64,000 nucleotides of DNA from Halorubrum aethiopicum. GTDB taxonomy: Archaea > Halobacteriota > Halobacteria > Halobacteriales > Haloferacaceae. Location: assembly GCF_001542905.1 (NCBI RefSeq), contig NZ_LOAJ01000001.1, positions 62,001 to 126,000 of the forward strand, read 5' to 3'. Numbering within the stretch: position 1 is the first letter of the stretch; each line of letters starts with the position of its first letter. Made by a program: the position numbers and the translations under genes. Below, in pieces: positions 34,400 through 44,100 of this stretch. The notes under the pieces were generated by a model that ran no database searches, had not been told where the DNA came from, and worked only from the letters and a program-made list of their open reading frames with translations.

Positions 34400-35771
34400 G
34401 GACGACATCCCCGCTGAGCAGACCGACGATTCGCCCACGACCGACGCTGCCGAGACAGCTGTCGACGGTGGCGCCGTGGCGACCGAGGCGCCGCAGAGCC
34501 GCTTCTGGGGCATCGTCCCCTCTGGATGGGAGCTAGTCGAGGGCTCCGAGGTCTACGACGTTAACCCCTCGTACACGCCCGAGGAGGAGGAAGTCACGTA
34601 CATCGAGATGGATGCCCTCGACACCGAACTGCCGTTCCCGAAGTACTCCAAAAAGCGCAAGGCGGCGGACTTCAGCGGGAAGCTCTTCCGCGAGGGCGAC
34701 ACCCTGTTCGCCCGCATCACGCCCTGCACGGAGAACGGCAAGGCGGCCTTCATTGACGAGATGGACACCGATGTCGGCATCGGCTCCACCGAGTACGCCG
34801 TCCTCTCGCCCGACCGGGAGCACATCCACCCGCTGTACCTTTACTACGTTGCAAAATCCCACCCCGTTCGGAACTACGCCATCTCGCGGATGCGCGGCTC
34901 GACGGGGCGCCAGCGAGTTCCGTTTGATGTGTTCCGTCGGGAGCTAGATGTGGCTATGCCGCCGATGGCTGAACAGCAATCGATAGCCTCTGTTCTCTAC
35001 AATCTTGATCTCGCGATAGAGAACAGTACCGAGATTGCAGAAAAATCAGAACGAATTCAACGTGGCCTGATGCAGGACTTCCTACACACAGGGTTCAATG
35101 ATCATGACGAGTTCGTTGAAACCCAATACGGATCTATCCCAGCGGACTGGGAACTAGCTACGGTGAGGGAAGTAGCAACTCGTATTGGATCGGGAGGAAC
35201 TCCAGATACCAGTAACGAGGAATACTATGCGGGTGAAATTCCGTGGGTGAAAACTGATGACCTGAATGGGGAGGCAGTTACTAAAACAAAGACCAAGATC
35301 ACCGAAACTGGACTCGAGAACTCCGCTGCGAAGTTATTCCCGGAGGGGACAGTTATTTTCGCTATGTATGGTGGGTCTCTGGGGCAGAACGGTCGTCTTG
35401 GAATGGAAGCGGCGATGAATCAGGCGTGCTGTGGAATTGTTGTTGACGAAGACAAGATCGACCCCTACTTCCTTCATCAGCAACTCGTTCATCGGAAGAA
35501 CCAGCTCGTTGCGCTTGGTGCGGGAACGCACCAGCAGAATCTGACTCAGTCAGCGATAGAGAAGTTCGAAATCTTTGTTCCGCCTCTGCATGAACAGGAG
35601 CAGATCAAAGAGGTCATCCATAATGCTGAGAGTGAGGTTCGCACTCACCGGGAAAATGCGTCGAAATTATCCAAACTAAAACAGGGCCTCTTGCAAGAGC
35701 TGCTCAAAGGAGATAAGCGGGTGAGTGAGAGTCAGATTGAGACTCTAAAAGAGGTAACTGAATATGTCTAA
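34392..35771 (+). CDS. hsdS: Type I restriction-modification specificity subunit (HsdS/RmeS)
   Basis: A 459-residue specificity protein with two target-recognition domains, each opening with a WELV/WELA strand (about residues 44 and 245) and each ending in long conserved helices (AEQQSIASVLYNLDLAIENS; HEQEQIKEVIHNAESEVRTH). It decides the bipartite DNA sequence read by the complex. Bases from about 34975 to 35771 are visibly richer in A+T and use different codons than the first half, suggesting that the second domain was exchanged. The start at 34392 overlaps hsdM by eight bases and the stop overlaps hsdR by eight. Confidence 0.88.
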   Translation: MSEDDIPAEQTDDSPTTDAAETAVDGGAVATEAPQSRFWGIVPSGWELVEGSEVYDVNPSYTPEEEEVTYIEMDALDTELPFPKYSKKRKAADFSGKLFREGDTLFARITPCTENGKAAFIDEMDTDVGIGSTEYAVLSPDREHIHPLYLYYVAKSHPVRNYAISRMRGSTGRQRVPFDVFRRELDVAMPPMAEQQSIASVLYNLDLAIENSTEIAEKSERIQRGLMQDFLHTGFNDHDEFVETQYGSIPADWELATVREVATRIGSGGTPDTSNEEYYAGEIPWVKTDDLNGEAVTKTKTKITETGLENSAAKLFPEGTVIFAMYGGSLGQNGRLGMEAAMNQACCGIVVDEDKIDPYFLHQQLVHRKNQLVALGAGTHQQNLTQSAIEKFEIFVPPLHEQEQIKEVIHNAESEVRTHRENASKLSKLKQGLLQELLKGDKRVSESQIETLKEVTEYV

Positions 35772-38700
35772 AACCGCAGCGCCTGACGAAGAAGGTGTTA
35801 AATTAGACATCCTCCGTTGGGCAAGTGAACTTGGATACGAGACCTTCGGGATCGATACTGCGGAGGGGGCGGCTGTGCTTGACGAAAAGTACGGCCGCGA
35901 CCCGACAGAGGTTATCTATTACGGGATGCTCCGCGAGTGGCTCGTGGACTCGGATGTCGGCGACAACGACCAGATCACCGAAGACAACGTCGATGACTTC
36001 CTGACCTCGCTCCGGCGCGATCTCTCTCACGACAGCGCCAACCTCGTGGAGGCCAACGAGGAGTTCCACCGGTTGCTCGTCCGCGGAAAGCGGTTCGCCG
36101 TCACGAGCGAGGAGGGCAAGGAGACGAAGCGCATCTTCGTGCGCCTCGTCGACCTCCGCGACATCGAGAACAACCGCTTCGTCGCCGCCGACGAGTTCCG
36201 CGTGAAGCGCGGAGGCAACTCCATCCGGCCGGACGTGAACCTGTTCGTCAACGGCATTCCGCTGGTGACGATGGAGCTGAAGTCGATCGCGCAGGAGAAC
36301 GACTACTACGACGCCATCAGCGACCTCAAAGACTACGAGGAAGACGTCTCTCGGCTGTTCGTCCCGAACCTCTGGAACGTCGCCGCTGATTCGATGGCGT
36401 ACCGCTACGGCGCCGTCGGTGCGTCCTCGTCGTTCTACATGCCGTGGGAGGCAGACGAGGACGAGACGCCGCCGGAGTACCGCGTCGGCGAGGAGGAGGC
36501 CAACCCGCTCAAGGAGCCGGTGCTGGCGATGTGCAACCACGAGACCCTGCTGGACGTCCTCCGCAACTTCGTGTTCTACGAGCACCGCACCGGCGGGACG
36601 GCGAAGATCATCCCGCGGTACATGCAGTACTACGCCGCCAACCGCATCGTCGACCGCGTGCGCGAGGGCCGCACCGACCCCGAGATGCGCCGGGGGCTGA
36701 TCTGGCACACGCAGGGCAGCGGGAAGTCGTTCACCATGCTGTACGCCGCCCGGATGCTGCTGGAGCGCGGCGTCCTCGACCACCCGAAGGTCGTCCTCGT
36801 GGTCGACACGAAGGATCTGGAGGATCAGATGGCCCAGACGCTCAACAACCTCGGTCACTTCGAGCAGTTCACCCGGGCCAAGAGCATCGACCACCTCGAG
36901 CGCCGGCTCCAGATCGACCAGAGCGAACTCCTCGTCACGACCATCCAGAAGTTCGAGGACGTGGAGTCCAACCTGCAGCGGGAGCAGCCCACGGTCGTCA
37001 TGTCCGACGAGGCCCACCGGTTCATGGAGAAGGATCTCGGCAACCGGCTGGCCGCCGCGCTCCCAGACGCGTTCCACTTCGGATTCACTGGGACGCCCGT
37101 GCGCGAGTCCGAGCGCGACACCTTCGCCAATTACCGGCCCGAGGGCAAGCCCGAGGAGCTGTACCTCCACTACTACTCCATCGGCGAGGGAATCGACGAC
37201 GGCCTGATCCTCCCCGTCCACTTCACCCTGCGGCACGACATGGAGTGGGACATCGACGCCGAGGCGATCGACGCCGAGTTCGACCGCGAGTTCGCCGACC
37301 TCTCGATGGACGAGAGGCAGGATGTCATCGAGAAGTACCTCACCACCACGGAGATCTCAGAACTCCGGCCCCGCGTCGAGGAGGTCGTCTGGGCCGGCGA
37401 CCAGAAGGGCATCATCGATCACTTCGAGAAGACGGTGCGCCCCAACAACTGGAAGGGGATGGTCGTCACGCCCAGCCGGAAGGCCGCGGCCATCTACGGC
37501 GAGGAGCTGCAGAAGTACTACGACCCCGAGGAGGTCGCGGTGCTGTACACCAGCACCGGTGACGACCCCGAGACCGTCCGCCAGTTCCACACGACGCCCG
37601 AGGAGCGGGACGCCATCGTGGAGGACTTCAAGGATCCCGACGCGGATCCGAAGCTGCTCGTCGTCGTGGACATGCTCCTGACGGGGTTCGACGCGCCGGT
37701 GCTGAAGACGATGTACCTCGACCGGAACCTGAAGAACCACAACCTCCTGCAGGCCATCGCGCGGACGAACCGCCCGGCCGACGGCAAGCACAACGGGGAG
37801 ATCGTGGACTATCAGGGCGTCTACGCCAACCTCGACGACGCGCTCGACTATGGGTCGGACGTCAAGGACGAGATCAGGCGCGACCGGGAGCAGTTGTTCG
37901 AGGACATCGAGCGGCTCGTCGACGACCTTATGGGGCTGTTCGACGGAATCCCGCGAGACAACCGGCAGGAGACGCTGAACCAGTGCCTCGCCCGGCTCAG
38001 CAAGTCTCAGCCGAAGCGCGACTTCAAGCAGGGGTACCGCGAGCTGCAGGATCTCTACGAGACCCTCTCGCCGGACGAGGAGCTGGTCGAGCGGGGGATT
38101 CAGGACGACTACAAGTGGCTGACCAACGTGTACGTGGCCTTCCGACGGAACAACAACCGGGAGGAGAACCCCGAGGAGAACCTGCGGGAGAAGACGAAGG
38201 AGATCATCGCCGACAACGTCGAGATTGAGCAGATCAAGTCCTACTACGAGACCTACAAGCTCGGCGAGCGCCACCTCCAGCAGGTCGACCAGATGACCGA
38301 GCCCGCGGCGAAGGCGAACGCGATCGAGCACGCCACTCGGGAGCACCTCCAGCCCCGCGTCGACCAGAATCCCCGGTACCGGTCACTCAGCGAGAAGCTG
38401 GAGAATATCGTCGACCGGTGGCGGCGCGGCGAACTCGAAGACCCGGAGGCCGTCGAGAAGCTCGAACGCGTGGAGCGGGATGTCATCGAGTTTGAGGACG
38501 CCCTCGACGACCACGGCCTGAACGAGGCCGAGCACGCCATCTACTCCGAGCTGACGGAGAGCTACGACGGGGAGGTCGCCGACGATGACGAAGCCGAGCG
38601 CATCGCGACCGACCTCTGGGAGCAGTTCGACGAGGAGATCGACCGGTTCGACGGCTGGGAGACGCACACTGAGACCCGCAAGCAGATCCGCCGGCTCCTC

Positions 38701-38799
38701 ATCCGTCGGCTGGCGAAGGAACACGGGAAGGTCGCGCTCGCGAAGGACGACCAGTTCCTTGAGCAGACCATCGAGTACCTCGTCGAAAATGCCGAGTGA
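35764..38799 (+). CDS. hsdR: Type I restriction endonuclease/translocase subunit (HsdR)
   Basis: A 1011-residue motor-nuclease. The PD-(D/E)XK nuclease lies in the N-terminal part (RPDVNLF at about 155, TMELKS at about 170). The SF2 motor has Walker A HTQGSGKSF (about 315-323), DEAH at about 415-418 (VVMSDEAHRF), motif III FGFTGTP and motif VI LLQAIARTNRP. A helical C-terminus (about 840-1010) docks to the methylase. It translocates and cuts unmethylated DNA. No frameshift is seen, so the system may be intact. It overlaps the YgjP-type gene by 11 bases. Confidence 0.92.
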   Translation: MSKTAAPDEEGVKLDILRWASELGYETFGIDTAEGAAVLDEKYGRDPTEVIYYGMLREWLVDSDVGDNDQITEDNVDDFLTSLRRDLSHDSANLVEANEEFHRLLVRGKRFAVTSEEGKETKRIFVRLVDLRDIENNRFVAADEFRVKRGGNSIRPDVNLFVNGIPLVTMELKSIAQENDYYDAISDLKDYEEDVSRLFVPNLWNVAADSMAYRYGAVGASSSFYMPWEADEDETPPEYRVGEEEANPLKEPVLAMCNHETLLDVLRNFVFYEHRTGGTAKIIPRYMQYYAANRIVDRVREGRTDPEMRRGLIWHTQGSGKSFTMLYAARMLLERGVLDHPKVVLVVDTKDLEDQMAQTLNNLGHFEQFTRAKSIDHLERRLQIDQSELLVTTIQKFEDVESNLQREQPTVVMSDEAHRFMEKDLGNRLAAALPDAFHFGFTGTPVRESERDTFANYRPEGKPEELYLHYYSIGEGIDDGLILPVHFTLRHDMEWDIDAEAIDAEFDREFADLSMDERQDVIEKYLTTTEISELRPRVEEVVWAGDQKGIIDHFEKTVRPNNWKGMVVTPSRKAAAIYGEELQKYYDPEEVAVLYTSTGDDPETVRQFHTTPEERDAIVEDFKDPDADPKLLVVVDMLLTGFDAPVLKTMYLDRNLKNHNLLQAIARTNRPADGKHNGEIVDYQGVYANLDDALDYGSDVKDEIRRDREQLFEDIERLVDDLMGLFDGIPRDNRQETLNQCLARLSKSQPKRDFKQGYRELQDLYETLSPDEELVERGIQDDYKWLTNVYVAFRRNNNREENPEENLREKTKEIIADNVEIEQIKSYYETYKLGERHLQQVDQMTEPAAKANAIEHATREHLQPRVDQNPRYRSLSEKLENIVDRWRRGELEDPEAVEKLERVERDVIEFEDALDDHGLNEAEHAIYSELTESYDGEVADDDEAERIATDLWEQFDEEIDRFDGWETHTETRKQIRRLLIRRLAKEHGKVALAKDDQFLEQTIEYLVENAE

Positions 38800-39511
38800 G
38801 ACGAGCAGTTCGCTCCGGGTCTTCGATGAGACGATCAACTACGAGGTGCGGCGGAGCGACGACGCCACACAGCCACGGATCGACGTCGACATTCACGGTG
38901 TGACGGTCGTTCTGCCGACAGGCCGCGATATCGACCCGCAGAAACTCGTGGAGGACAACGCCCAGTGGGTGCTGGAGAAATGGCGCGACTACGAAGCCCA
39001 TCGAGAGCAGGCACCGTCACGCTCGTTCGAGCCCGGCGAGACGTTTCCCTACCGGGGTCGAGACCTTCCGGTTGAGGTCAGGGCCGTTGACCGATCGTAT
39101 GTTGCCCCCGACGCGTTCGTCCTCGCCAGCGATAACGTGGATGAAGCTGGAATTCAGGTTACGCTGGAGACCCTCTATCGTCGGGAGGCGAGGTCGGTAT
39201 TCGAGACCCGAATCGACCACTACGCAGACGAGATGGATGTCAATCCCGGCAAGTTGGAACTGCGTAACCAGCGAACTCGATGGGCCAGCTGTTCGCCACA
39301 GCGGACACTCAGCTTCAACTGGAGACTCATAATGGCTCCTGATGACGTGATTGATTACGTAGTCATCCACGAACTTGCACATCTATGCGAACAGAATCAC
39401 ACGCGCCAGTTTTGGAATATTGTTGGTCGGTATGACCCCAATTATGAGGAACACGTTGACTGGCTTACCGAGAACAGCTCAAAGCTCATTTTCACCGAGG
39501 ACGACTTGTGA
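38789..39511 (+). CDS. YgjP/DUF45-type zinc metallopeptidase
   Basis: A 240-residue protein of the YgjP-like (SprT-related) metallopeptidase family. The zinc site is HELAHLCEQNHTRQFW (HExxH plus a downstream His), preceded by the family motif RWASCSPQRTLSFNWRLIM. Members often sit at the end of type I restriction operons, as here, overlapping hsdR by 11 bases. A role in removing or processing protein-DNA complexes has been proposed for relatives, but its function in restriction loci is not established. Composition becomes AT-richer toward its 3' end. Confidence 0.85.
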   Translation: MPSETSSSLRVFDETINYEVRRSDDATQPRIDVDIHGVTVVLPTGRDIDPQKLVEDNAQWVLEKWRDYEAHREQAPSRSFEPGETFPYRGRDLPVEVRAVDRSYVAPDAFVLASDNVDEAGIQVTLETLYRREARSVFETRIDHYADEMDVNPGKLELRNQRTRWASCSPQRTLSFNWRLIMAPDDVIDYVVIHELAHLCEQNHTRQFWNIVGRYDPNYEEHVDWLTENSSKLIFTEDDL

Positions 39512-40548
39512 TGCAACTCGCTCTAGTTCCCGGAAGGTCACACTCTCTTTATATGAACTATCTCTGTCTGAGATGGCGATAACTATCTGGCGTCCACAGA
39601 TCGGCGGATAGATAGCCTAATACTTGTGACGGTGGTGCAGAAGTCTTCTCACCCTGTATGCCGGATCTCTATTGTTAGTGATAGTAGATTCCAAGGCGAT
39701 GTAGAACGATATTGGGCCAGCTCTCTAATCTGTTTATTCGTGAAGTGGCAACCGGGATCCAGCGAGTAAGAACTTGAAATATTCTGCACCACCGCCGAAT
39801 GCGACTGTGTTGAAAACTTCGTTCAACACTTGTCTGACCTTACGATTTGTCGAGATCTCTGAGCAGATGGTACGAATGGCACACGAGAATAGTCACTTAA
39901 CGAGCGGGTGTTCGCGATCTTCAGATGTACCCTGCTGGCCCGCACCGATGCTCAATAGGCCCCAAACCCATATTATAATAATTCTGAACATAATTCAAAT
40001 TCCGGTGATGAGCAAAACCACACGAACAGAGGACTCTCTCTTTCTCTAAAACCTTCCTTACTGATCACGAAATGCGGCACGGGGTAGAATAATATGTATT
40101 TTGATACTTACCCACTATACTAATACTTCTGGTTTCCAGTATATGCTCTCTAGAAGGCCTATATGCCGCTATTTTAGATGTTTGTGGCGGCACCAGATAA
40201 GCTTACATATTCGGACAAATACACCTTTCCGACCACCGTTTGAATCGGTATGGTCGGTTCAACCACCCCTCGAAAGCACTCCATGCTCCAACGAGGGGAA
40301 GCTCCGACGATGACTGACGCACTCCTGTCGGGACGAGATCGGTGCTTCAGCGTCGATTATGCTCGCGTTTTGGCGTTCAAATCGTCGGCCGGTTGTAGCC
40401 GTCCATGGAGGTGGCACGACATCCGAATCGAATGGACACCATCTCTCAGACAGGGTTGTACAGCGGGGCGTTTCCGCCAACCCTGCGCTTGGTTAGTCGA
40501 ACAGACGCCCAGCCACCACGCAAAGACTGCTGTACGTCCACCAAAATA
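39512..40548. other. Gene-poor AT-rich kilobase
   Basis: Just over a kilobase without a supported gene. Frames are short on both strands and their translations are not haloarchaeal in composition. It has runs such as CATATTATAATAATTCTG (39970) and TATA-like ATAATATGTATTTTG (40089). The last 300 bases are more GC-rich and may be a decayed coding remnant. It may hold mobile-element ends or remnants, but I see no clean repeat. Confidence 0.5.
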
Positions 40549-41097
40549 ATGTCAGCAACTCATAAAGATACGGAATCCGTTTCCAAAGAGACAGACGACT
40601 CGAGCGAGAGCAATATCAAGCGGTACAACATCACGATGGATGAGGAGCACCATGACGAGGTGGTTGATTTCGTCGAGAACCGCGGGGAGACATTCAGTTC
40701 TTTCGTCCGTCGGGCAGTCGAGGCCCGTCGTCATCGACTGGAAAATGACGGTGTCGCTCGTGAGTTCCAGCCACTCCTTGACGAGATTGAAGGGGTCGGA
40801 GAGGGTGTCGAGAACCTCACCTCTCAACTCGATCAGCTTCAGTCACTCATCAAGGAAGTGGCCGAGCGGAACGGAGACAACGTAGTGTCCGACGACGGTG
40901 ATTCGCTCTCAAACGAGACAACGGATTCTGTCCTTGCTCATATCAGGGACATAGACGGAGCGACGATCCCGGAACTGGTTGAGGAGACATCCTTCGAACG
41001 ACACACGGTGCAACGAGCTATCGCCAGACTCGAGGCCGACTTCGTAATTACGGAGAGGGACGAGAATGGGAGCGTTCCCGTCTGGGAGGTGAGGTAA
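40549..41097 (+). CDS. Ribbon-helix-helix / winged-helix DNA-binding protein
   Basis: A 182-residue protein. Residues 22-62 match an RHH regulator (KRYNITMDEEHHDEVVDFVE then FSSFVRRAVEARRH). A central coiled segment (85-112) follows. Residues 125-182 form a winged helix (DGATIPELVEETSFERHTVQ). It ends three bases before the second integrase and is surely co-transcribed, so it likely regulates integrase or acts as an excisionase. That role is inference. ATG 40549 follows an A-rich leader. Confidence 0.7.
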   Translation: MSATHKDTESVSKETDDSSESNIKRYNITMDEEHHDEVVDFVENRGETFSSFVRRAVEARRHRLENDGVAREFQPLLDEIEGVGEGVENLTSQLDQLQSLIKEVAERNGDNVVSDDGDSLSNETTDSVLAHIRDIDGATIPELVEETSFERHTVQRAIARLEADFVITERDENGSVPVWEVR

Positions 41098-41100
41098 AGT

Positions 41101-42057
41101 ATGGCAACTGCTGACTCCAACGACGATGACGAGTTTCGCGAATTCAATGACCCTCTCGTTCGGAAGTTCCTGTGTCGACGTCAGCGCCAGAACAAGGAGT
41201 CATCTGTCGAAAACGACAAAACAGTCTTCCGACAGTACCTTCCGATGCTGGGAGAGAAGTCGGTTGAAGAGGCAGAATTCCCGGATGTCGTTGACTTCGT
41301 TGACCAACTCGTCGACAAGGGATGCCCAGAGTCCACGATCCGCGTCTACCTCAGCTCGATCAGCAAGCTGCATCAGTATCTCAACCGGTTCCACGATGCG
41401 AATATGCCGGGGGTGGCGAATATCCCCGAGATGTATAACAACCTCAACGACCCGCACGAGCGCAAGCCGCTTGATCGCGACGAAGTGAGGCAGCTGATCG
41501 ACGCTACACAGTCACTCCGAGATGCTCTCATTATCGGGTACCTCTATTACACCGGCAATCGGGCGTCGATTCCAGCTAAACTCAAGCTTCGTGACGTTGA
41601 TCTTGAGGCCGGTACGATCTACATCGATAACCTCAAAAACAGTGGCGAGCGGGAGATCTCGATCCACGACGATATAGAGTTCTTGCTTCGTGTGTGGCTC
41701 ACCGAGGAACGCGAAGCGTATCCGCCAGCGAGCGAGAGTCCCTATGTCTTTGTCGGCGAACAGTCAGCCGAGCGATTGTGCAAAGAGCGCATCTGGAAAA
41801 TCGTCCACGAGGCGGCTGGTCGAGCGGGAATCCAAGAGGTTGTTGGTCAAACAGCCCACGACAATAATATCTACAAGGTCACGACCCACGTTCTACGTCA
41901 CTCCTTCGCCACACACGGGTTCGAAGATGGGATGACCAAGGGAGATCTTGCAGCGTTCCTTGGCCAAGAAAACGAGGAATCAGTAGAAGTGTACATCGAG
42001 AGCAACGAGATAGGTGAAGCAGTGAAGGCTTACAACTCCTCTTACGAGGGTATCTAG
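41101..42057 (+). CDS. Tyrosine recombinase/integrase (XerD-like)
   Basis: A 318-residue integrase. The N-terminal SAM-like domain (residues 20-105, STIRVYLSSISKLHQYLNRF) is followed by the catalytic domain with an intact set: R154 (YTGNRASIPAKL), H263-x2-R266-H267 (HVLRHSFATH) and Y298 (SVEVYIESNE). Relatives act in plasmid or element integration and excision. It starts three bases after the RHH/winged-helix gene. Downstream, at 42121-42190, is a palindromic site that may be its substrate or terminator. Confidence 0.88.
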   Translation: MATADSNDDDEFREFNDPLVRKFLCRRQRQNKESSVENDKTVFRQYLPMLGEKSVEEAEFPDVVDFVDQLVDKGCPESTIRVYLSSISKLHQYLNRFHDANMPGVANIPEMYNNLNDPHERKPLDRDEVRQLIDATQSLRDALIIGYLYYTGNRASIPAKLKLRDVDLEAGTIYIDNLKNSGEREISIHDDIEFLLRVWLTEEREAYPPASESPYVFVGEQSAERLCKERIWKIVHEAAGRAGIQEVVGQTAHDNNIYKVTTHVLRHSFATHGFEDGMTKGDLAAFLGQENEESVEVYIESNEIGEAVKAYNSSYEGI

Positions 42058-42120
42058 TAACAGGAAGACTGTTTCTGACGAGCAGTAATTCCTATTCCTT
42101 CAACCCTTCTGAGACAGCTT

Positions 42121-42190
42121 ACACACGAACTACACACTGGAATTGTTCTAAAAGTTTTTAGAATTGCTAAGATGTGTGCTCCGTGTGTAT
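42121..42190. repeat. Nested inverted repeats downstream of the integrase
   Basis: The centre is a perfect TTCTAAAA-GT-TTTTAGAA stem (42147-42164). Outside it TACACACGAACTACACAC (42121-42138) is mirrored by GTGTGCTCCGTGTGTA (42175-42190). Core plus paired arm sites, just 64 bases after an integrase stop, is the layout of a recombination site. A strong hairpin terminator is the alternative. Confidence 0.6.
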
Positions 42191-42252
42191 CTGAAACGAA
42201 GCGGTAAATCCTACTGAACAATCCAAAGAGTGCGACGAAACGAGGAAGTTGG

Positions 42253-42783
42253 TTACAATCGAGTTCCTATCATTGCCTGTCGAGGAACGAGTGGGCCGAT
42301 CTGTTTGACCCGACGCCAGAGTTCTTTCACCGGCTGATCATCATCTACAGCTCGCAGATTGTCGGTAATCCACATATCAGCGTCAAAGTGAGCGCTAGCC
42401 GACGATTCTGGCTGGTGGAAATAATCCTCAATCACCGTCTCGAGGCAGAGGTGATTGAGGCCGCGGAAACTTGTGTCGCACCCGTGAGCAAGAAGCCGTG
42501 TACGAATTCGTGGAAGGGTTGAGGCGGACGAGGTAATAAGGGTCGTTCTTCTTTCCTTATTCCGACAGGGCTGAAGATGTTCTTCCATCAGTTCCTTCAA
42601 CAGACTACCTTCGCAATCTACTGCAGACAGCGACCGCGACTCTTTTCGCACTAGCTGGTTTATGTTTCCGAATCCGACATTCCATCCGACACAGTCACCT
42701 CCATCAGAATACTCCACCTCCAGCAGGCACCACACCTCAATTGTGTTGTCGGGTGCGGCGAAAATGCCACTCTTATTGAGCAT
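42253..42783 (-). CDS. Hypothetical island protein
   Basis: A 176-residue protein I do not recognise. Strands at the start (IEVWCLLEVEYSDGGDCVGW) and the spacing of acidic residues recall nuclease-like alpha/beta folds, but no motif is convincing. The C-terminal half has an alpha-helical LNHLCLETVIEDYF segment and two basic helices. Codon use is less GC-rich than the core. It lies between the integrase site and a 437-base empty stretch. Confidence 0.5.
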   Translation of the reverse strand: MLNKSGIFAAPDNTIEVWCLLEVEYSDGGDCVGWNVGFGNINQLVRKESRSLSAVDCEGSLLKELMEEHLQPCRNKERRTTLITSSASTLPRIRTRLLAHGCDTSFRGLNHLCLETVIEDYFHQPESSASAHFDADMWITDNLRAVDDDQPVKELWRRVKQIGPLVPRQAMIGTRL

Positions 42784-43220
42784 ACCCTGACCTCCTTTGT
42801 TCGAATTGAGGAGTTAGAGAGTACCATACGGATGATACCCGGGACATTTCGAGGCCGGGTTGTATCGAATGTGACCGGGACGTACAGACGTGGGATATCA
42901 TTTTGATACGGATCTCGAGGATCCGAAGCGGTGTGAAAAAAGCTGCGTAGGTAATTTGACAATTTCAGTCAGATACACGAGCACCATTGCGGATAGGTCT
43001 ACACGGCATTCAAAACGGAGAGCCAGAGAGGTTTCATCGTGGAATCTTAGTCAGGAATGAGCTTTGTCGATATGTACAGTGGTACTGATAGCGGCCATAT
43101 AGTGAAATAGATCAACCGACAGGCGGCATATATTCGGCGTACCGTTCGCAATCTCAACTCCAGATTTACTCTATCTTGATTTCGGAGAAGAAAAAGCGAG
43201 GAACTGTCGAGGTCGCAGAT
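42784..43220. other. Intergenic stretch without recognisable features
   Basis: Lower in G+C than the core. No credible frame, RNA or strong repeat was seen. It may hold the promoter of the 42253-42783 gene next to its start. Confidence 0.4.
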
Positions 43221-43760
43221 CTACTCTACATCAGCGGGAGGATCGAAGTAGAACGTGTCCTCACGTTCAACTTCCGAATAGTGTTCGAGAAAGCTGTAAC
43301 GACAGCCGAGACGGATAGCGTCTAAAGATATCGTCTCTGTCCACGGAATCCGAACGAGAGTCTTTCTGCCCATCGTTGGATGAGTGACCCTAAATGAGAC
43401 ACCATCCTCAGCTGATACCTCATCGTTCGAAAGCAGCTGTGTTGCGAGTACTGCTGGAGGATCCGTGGGTACGTAGACTAGGAGAGCGATATAACCGTCG
43501 TCCAGAAGCAACTTTGTAAGCTGCTCTGACCAGATATTGAAACAGCCTAGCTCACCGTCTTCGTATTTGTACTGGCAGGACTTGATTTCGACCTCGTCGC
43601 CATCGGATGTTCGAGCGTCGTACCACGATCCGTGATCTTCTTCCAACTCAAATTTCTCACGAAGATACTTCTCGGCACGCCACCAGATCGGTGGATCGTC
43701 TGAACTCGAAGAGGTGTGGTCGAGCTGGTACTCCTCATCGCGTAGAGGGTAGCGTCGCAT
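43221..43760 (-). CDS. PD-(D/E)XK nuclease-like protein
   Basis: A 179-residue protein. The core reads WYDARTSDGDEVEIKSCQYK (about residues 46-65), with D, then E-x-K in the PD-(D/E)XK spacing, followed by amphipathic strands (YIALLVYVPTDP). This is the kind of single-domain nuclease seen in restriction systems. There is no methylase next to it. A helix with REKFELEEDHG precedes the core. It is less GC-rich than the core genes. Confidence 0.6.
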   Translation of the reverse strand: MRRYPLRDEEYQLDHTSSSSDDPPIWWRAEKYLREKFELEEDHGSWYDARTSDGDEVEIKSCQYKYEDGELGCFNIWSEQLTKLLLDDGYIALLVYVPTDPPAVLATQLLSNDEVSAEDGVSFRVTHPTMGRKTLVRIPWTETISLDAIRLGCRYSFLEHYSEVEREDTFYFDPPADVE

Positions 43761-44100
43761 CGGTCACCCCCAACCCCTAGGGAATCGCTGTCGGGAGAGG
43801 GCGAAGTGACTCTTCAGCCCTCTTAATTGACGACGAGAGGTTAAGAACGGGTTGTCTCTCCCGGGCCGATCAGCTGAACGTGCCAATCTTCCGGTTAACC
43901 GTCTTCCGGCTGGTCGAATGTCAGTGCCTCTGCATCGTGGCCTTGGATGGCCAGTCATGCCTGTCTCGATCATTGGTCGTTTGCTCGCCTCCTGTGGTCG
44001 GTCTATAGCACCGACTGCTGGTGCTGCCCTCGAGGATCTACCCCGTGTAAATAAGAATTATGTCAGGAGTGGGATCTCGGTGGGACAAATAGCGTTCAGG

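Noticed and set aside
40250..40549. A plus-strand frame before the RHH gene
   Set aside because: It has no recognisable features, runs into the real gene in another frame and has unusual composition.
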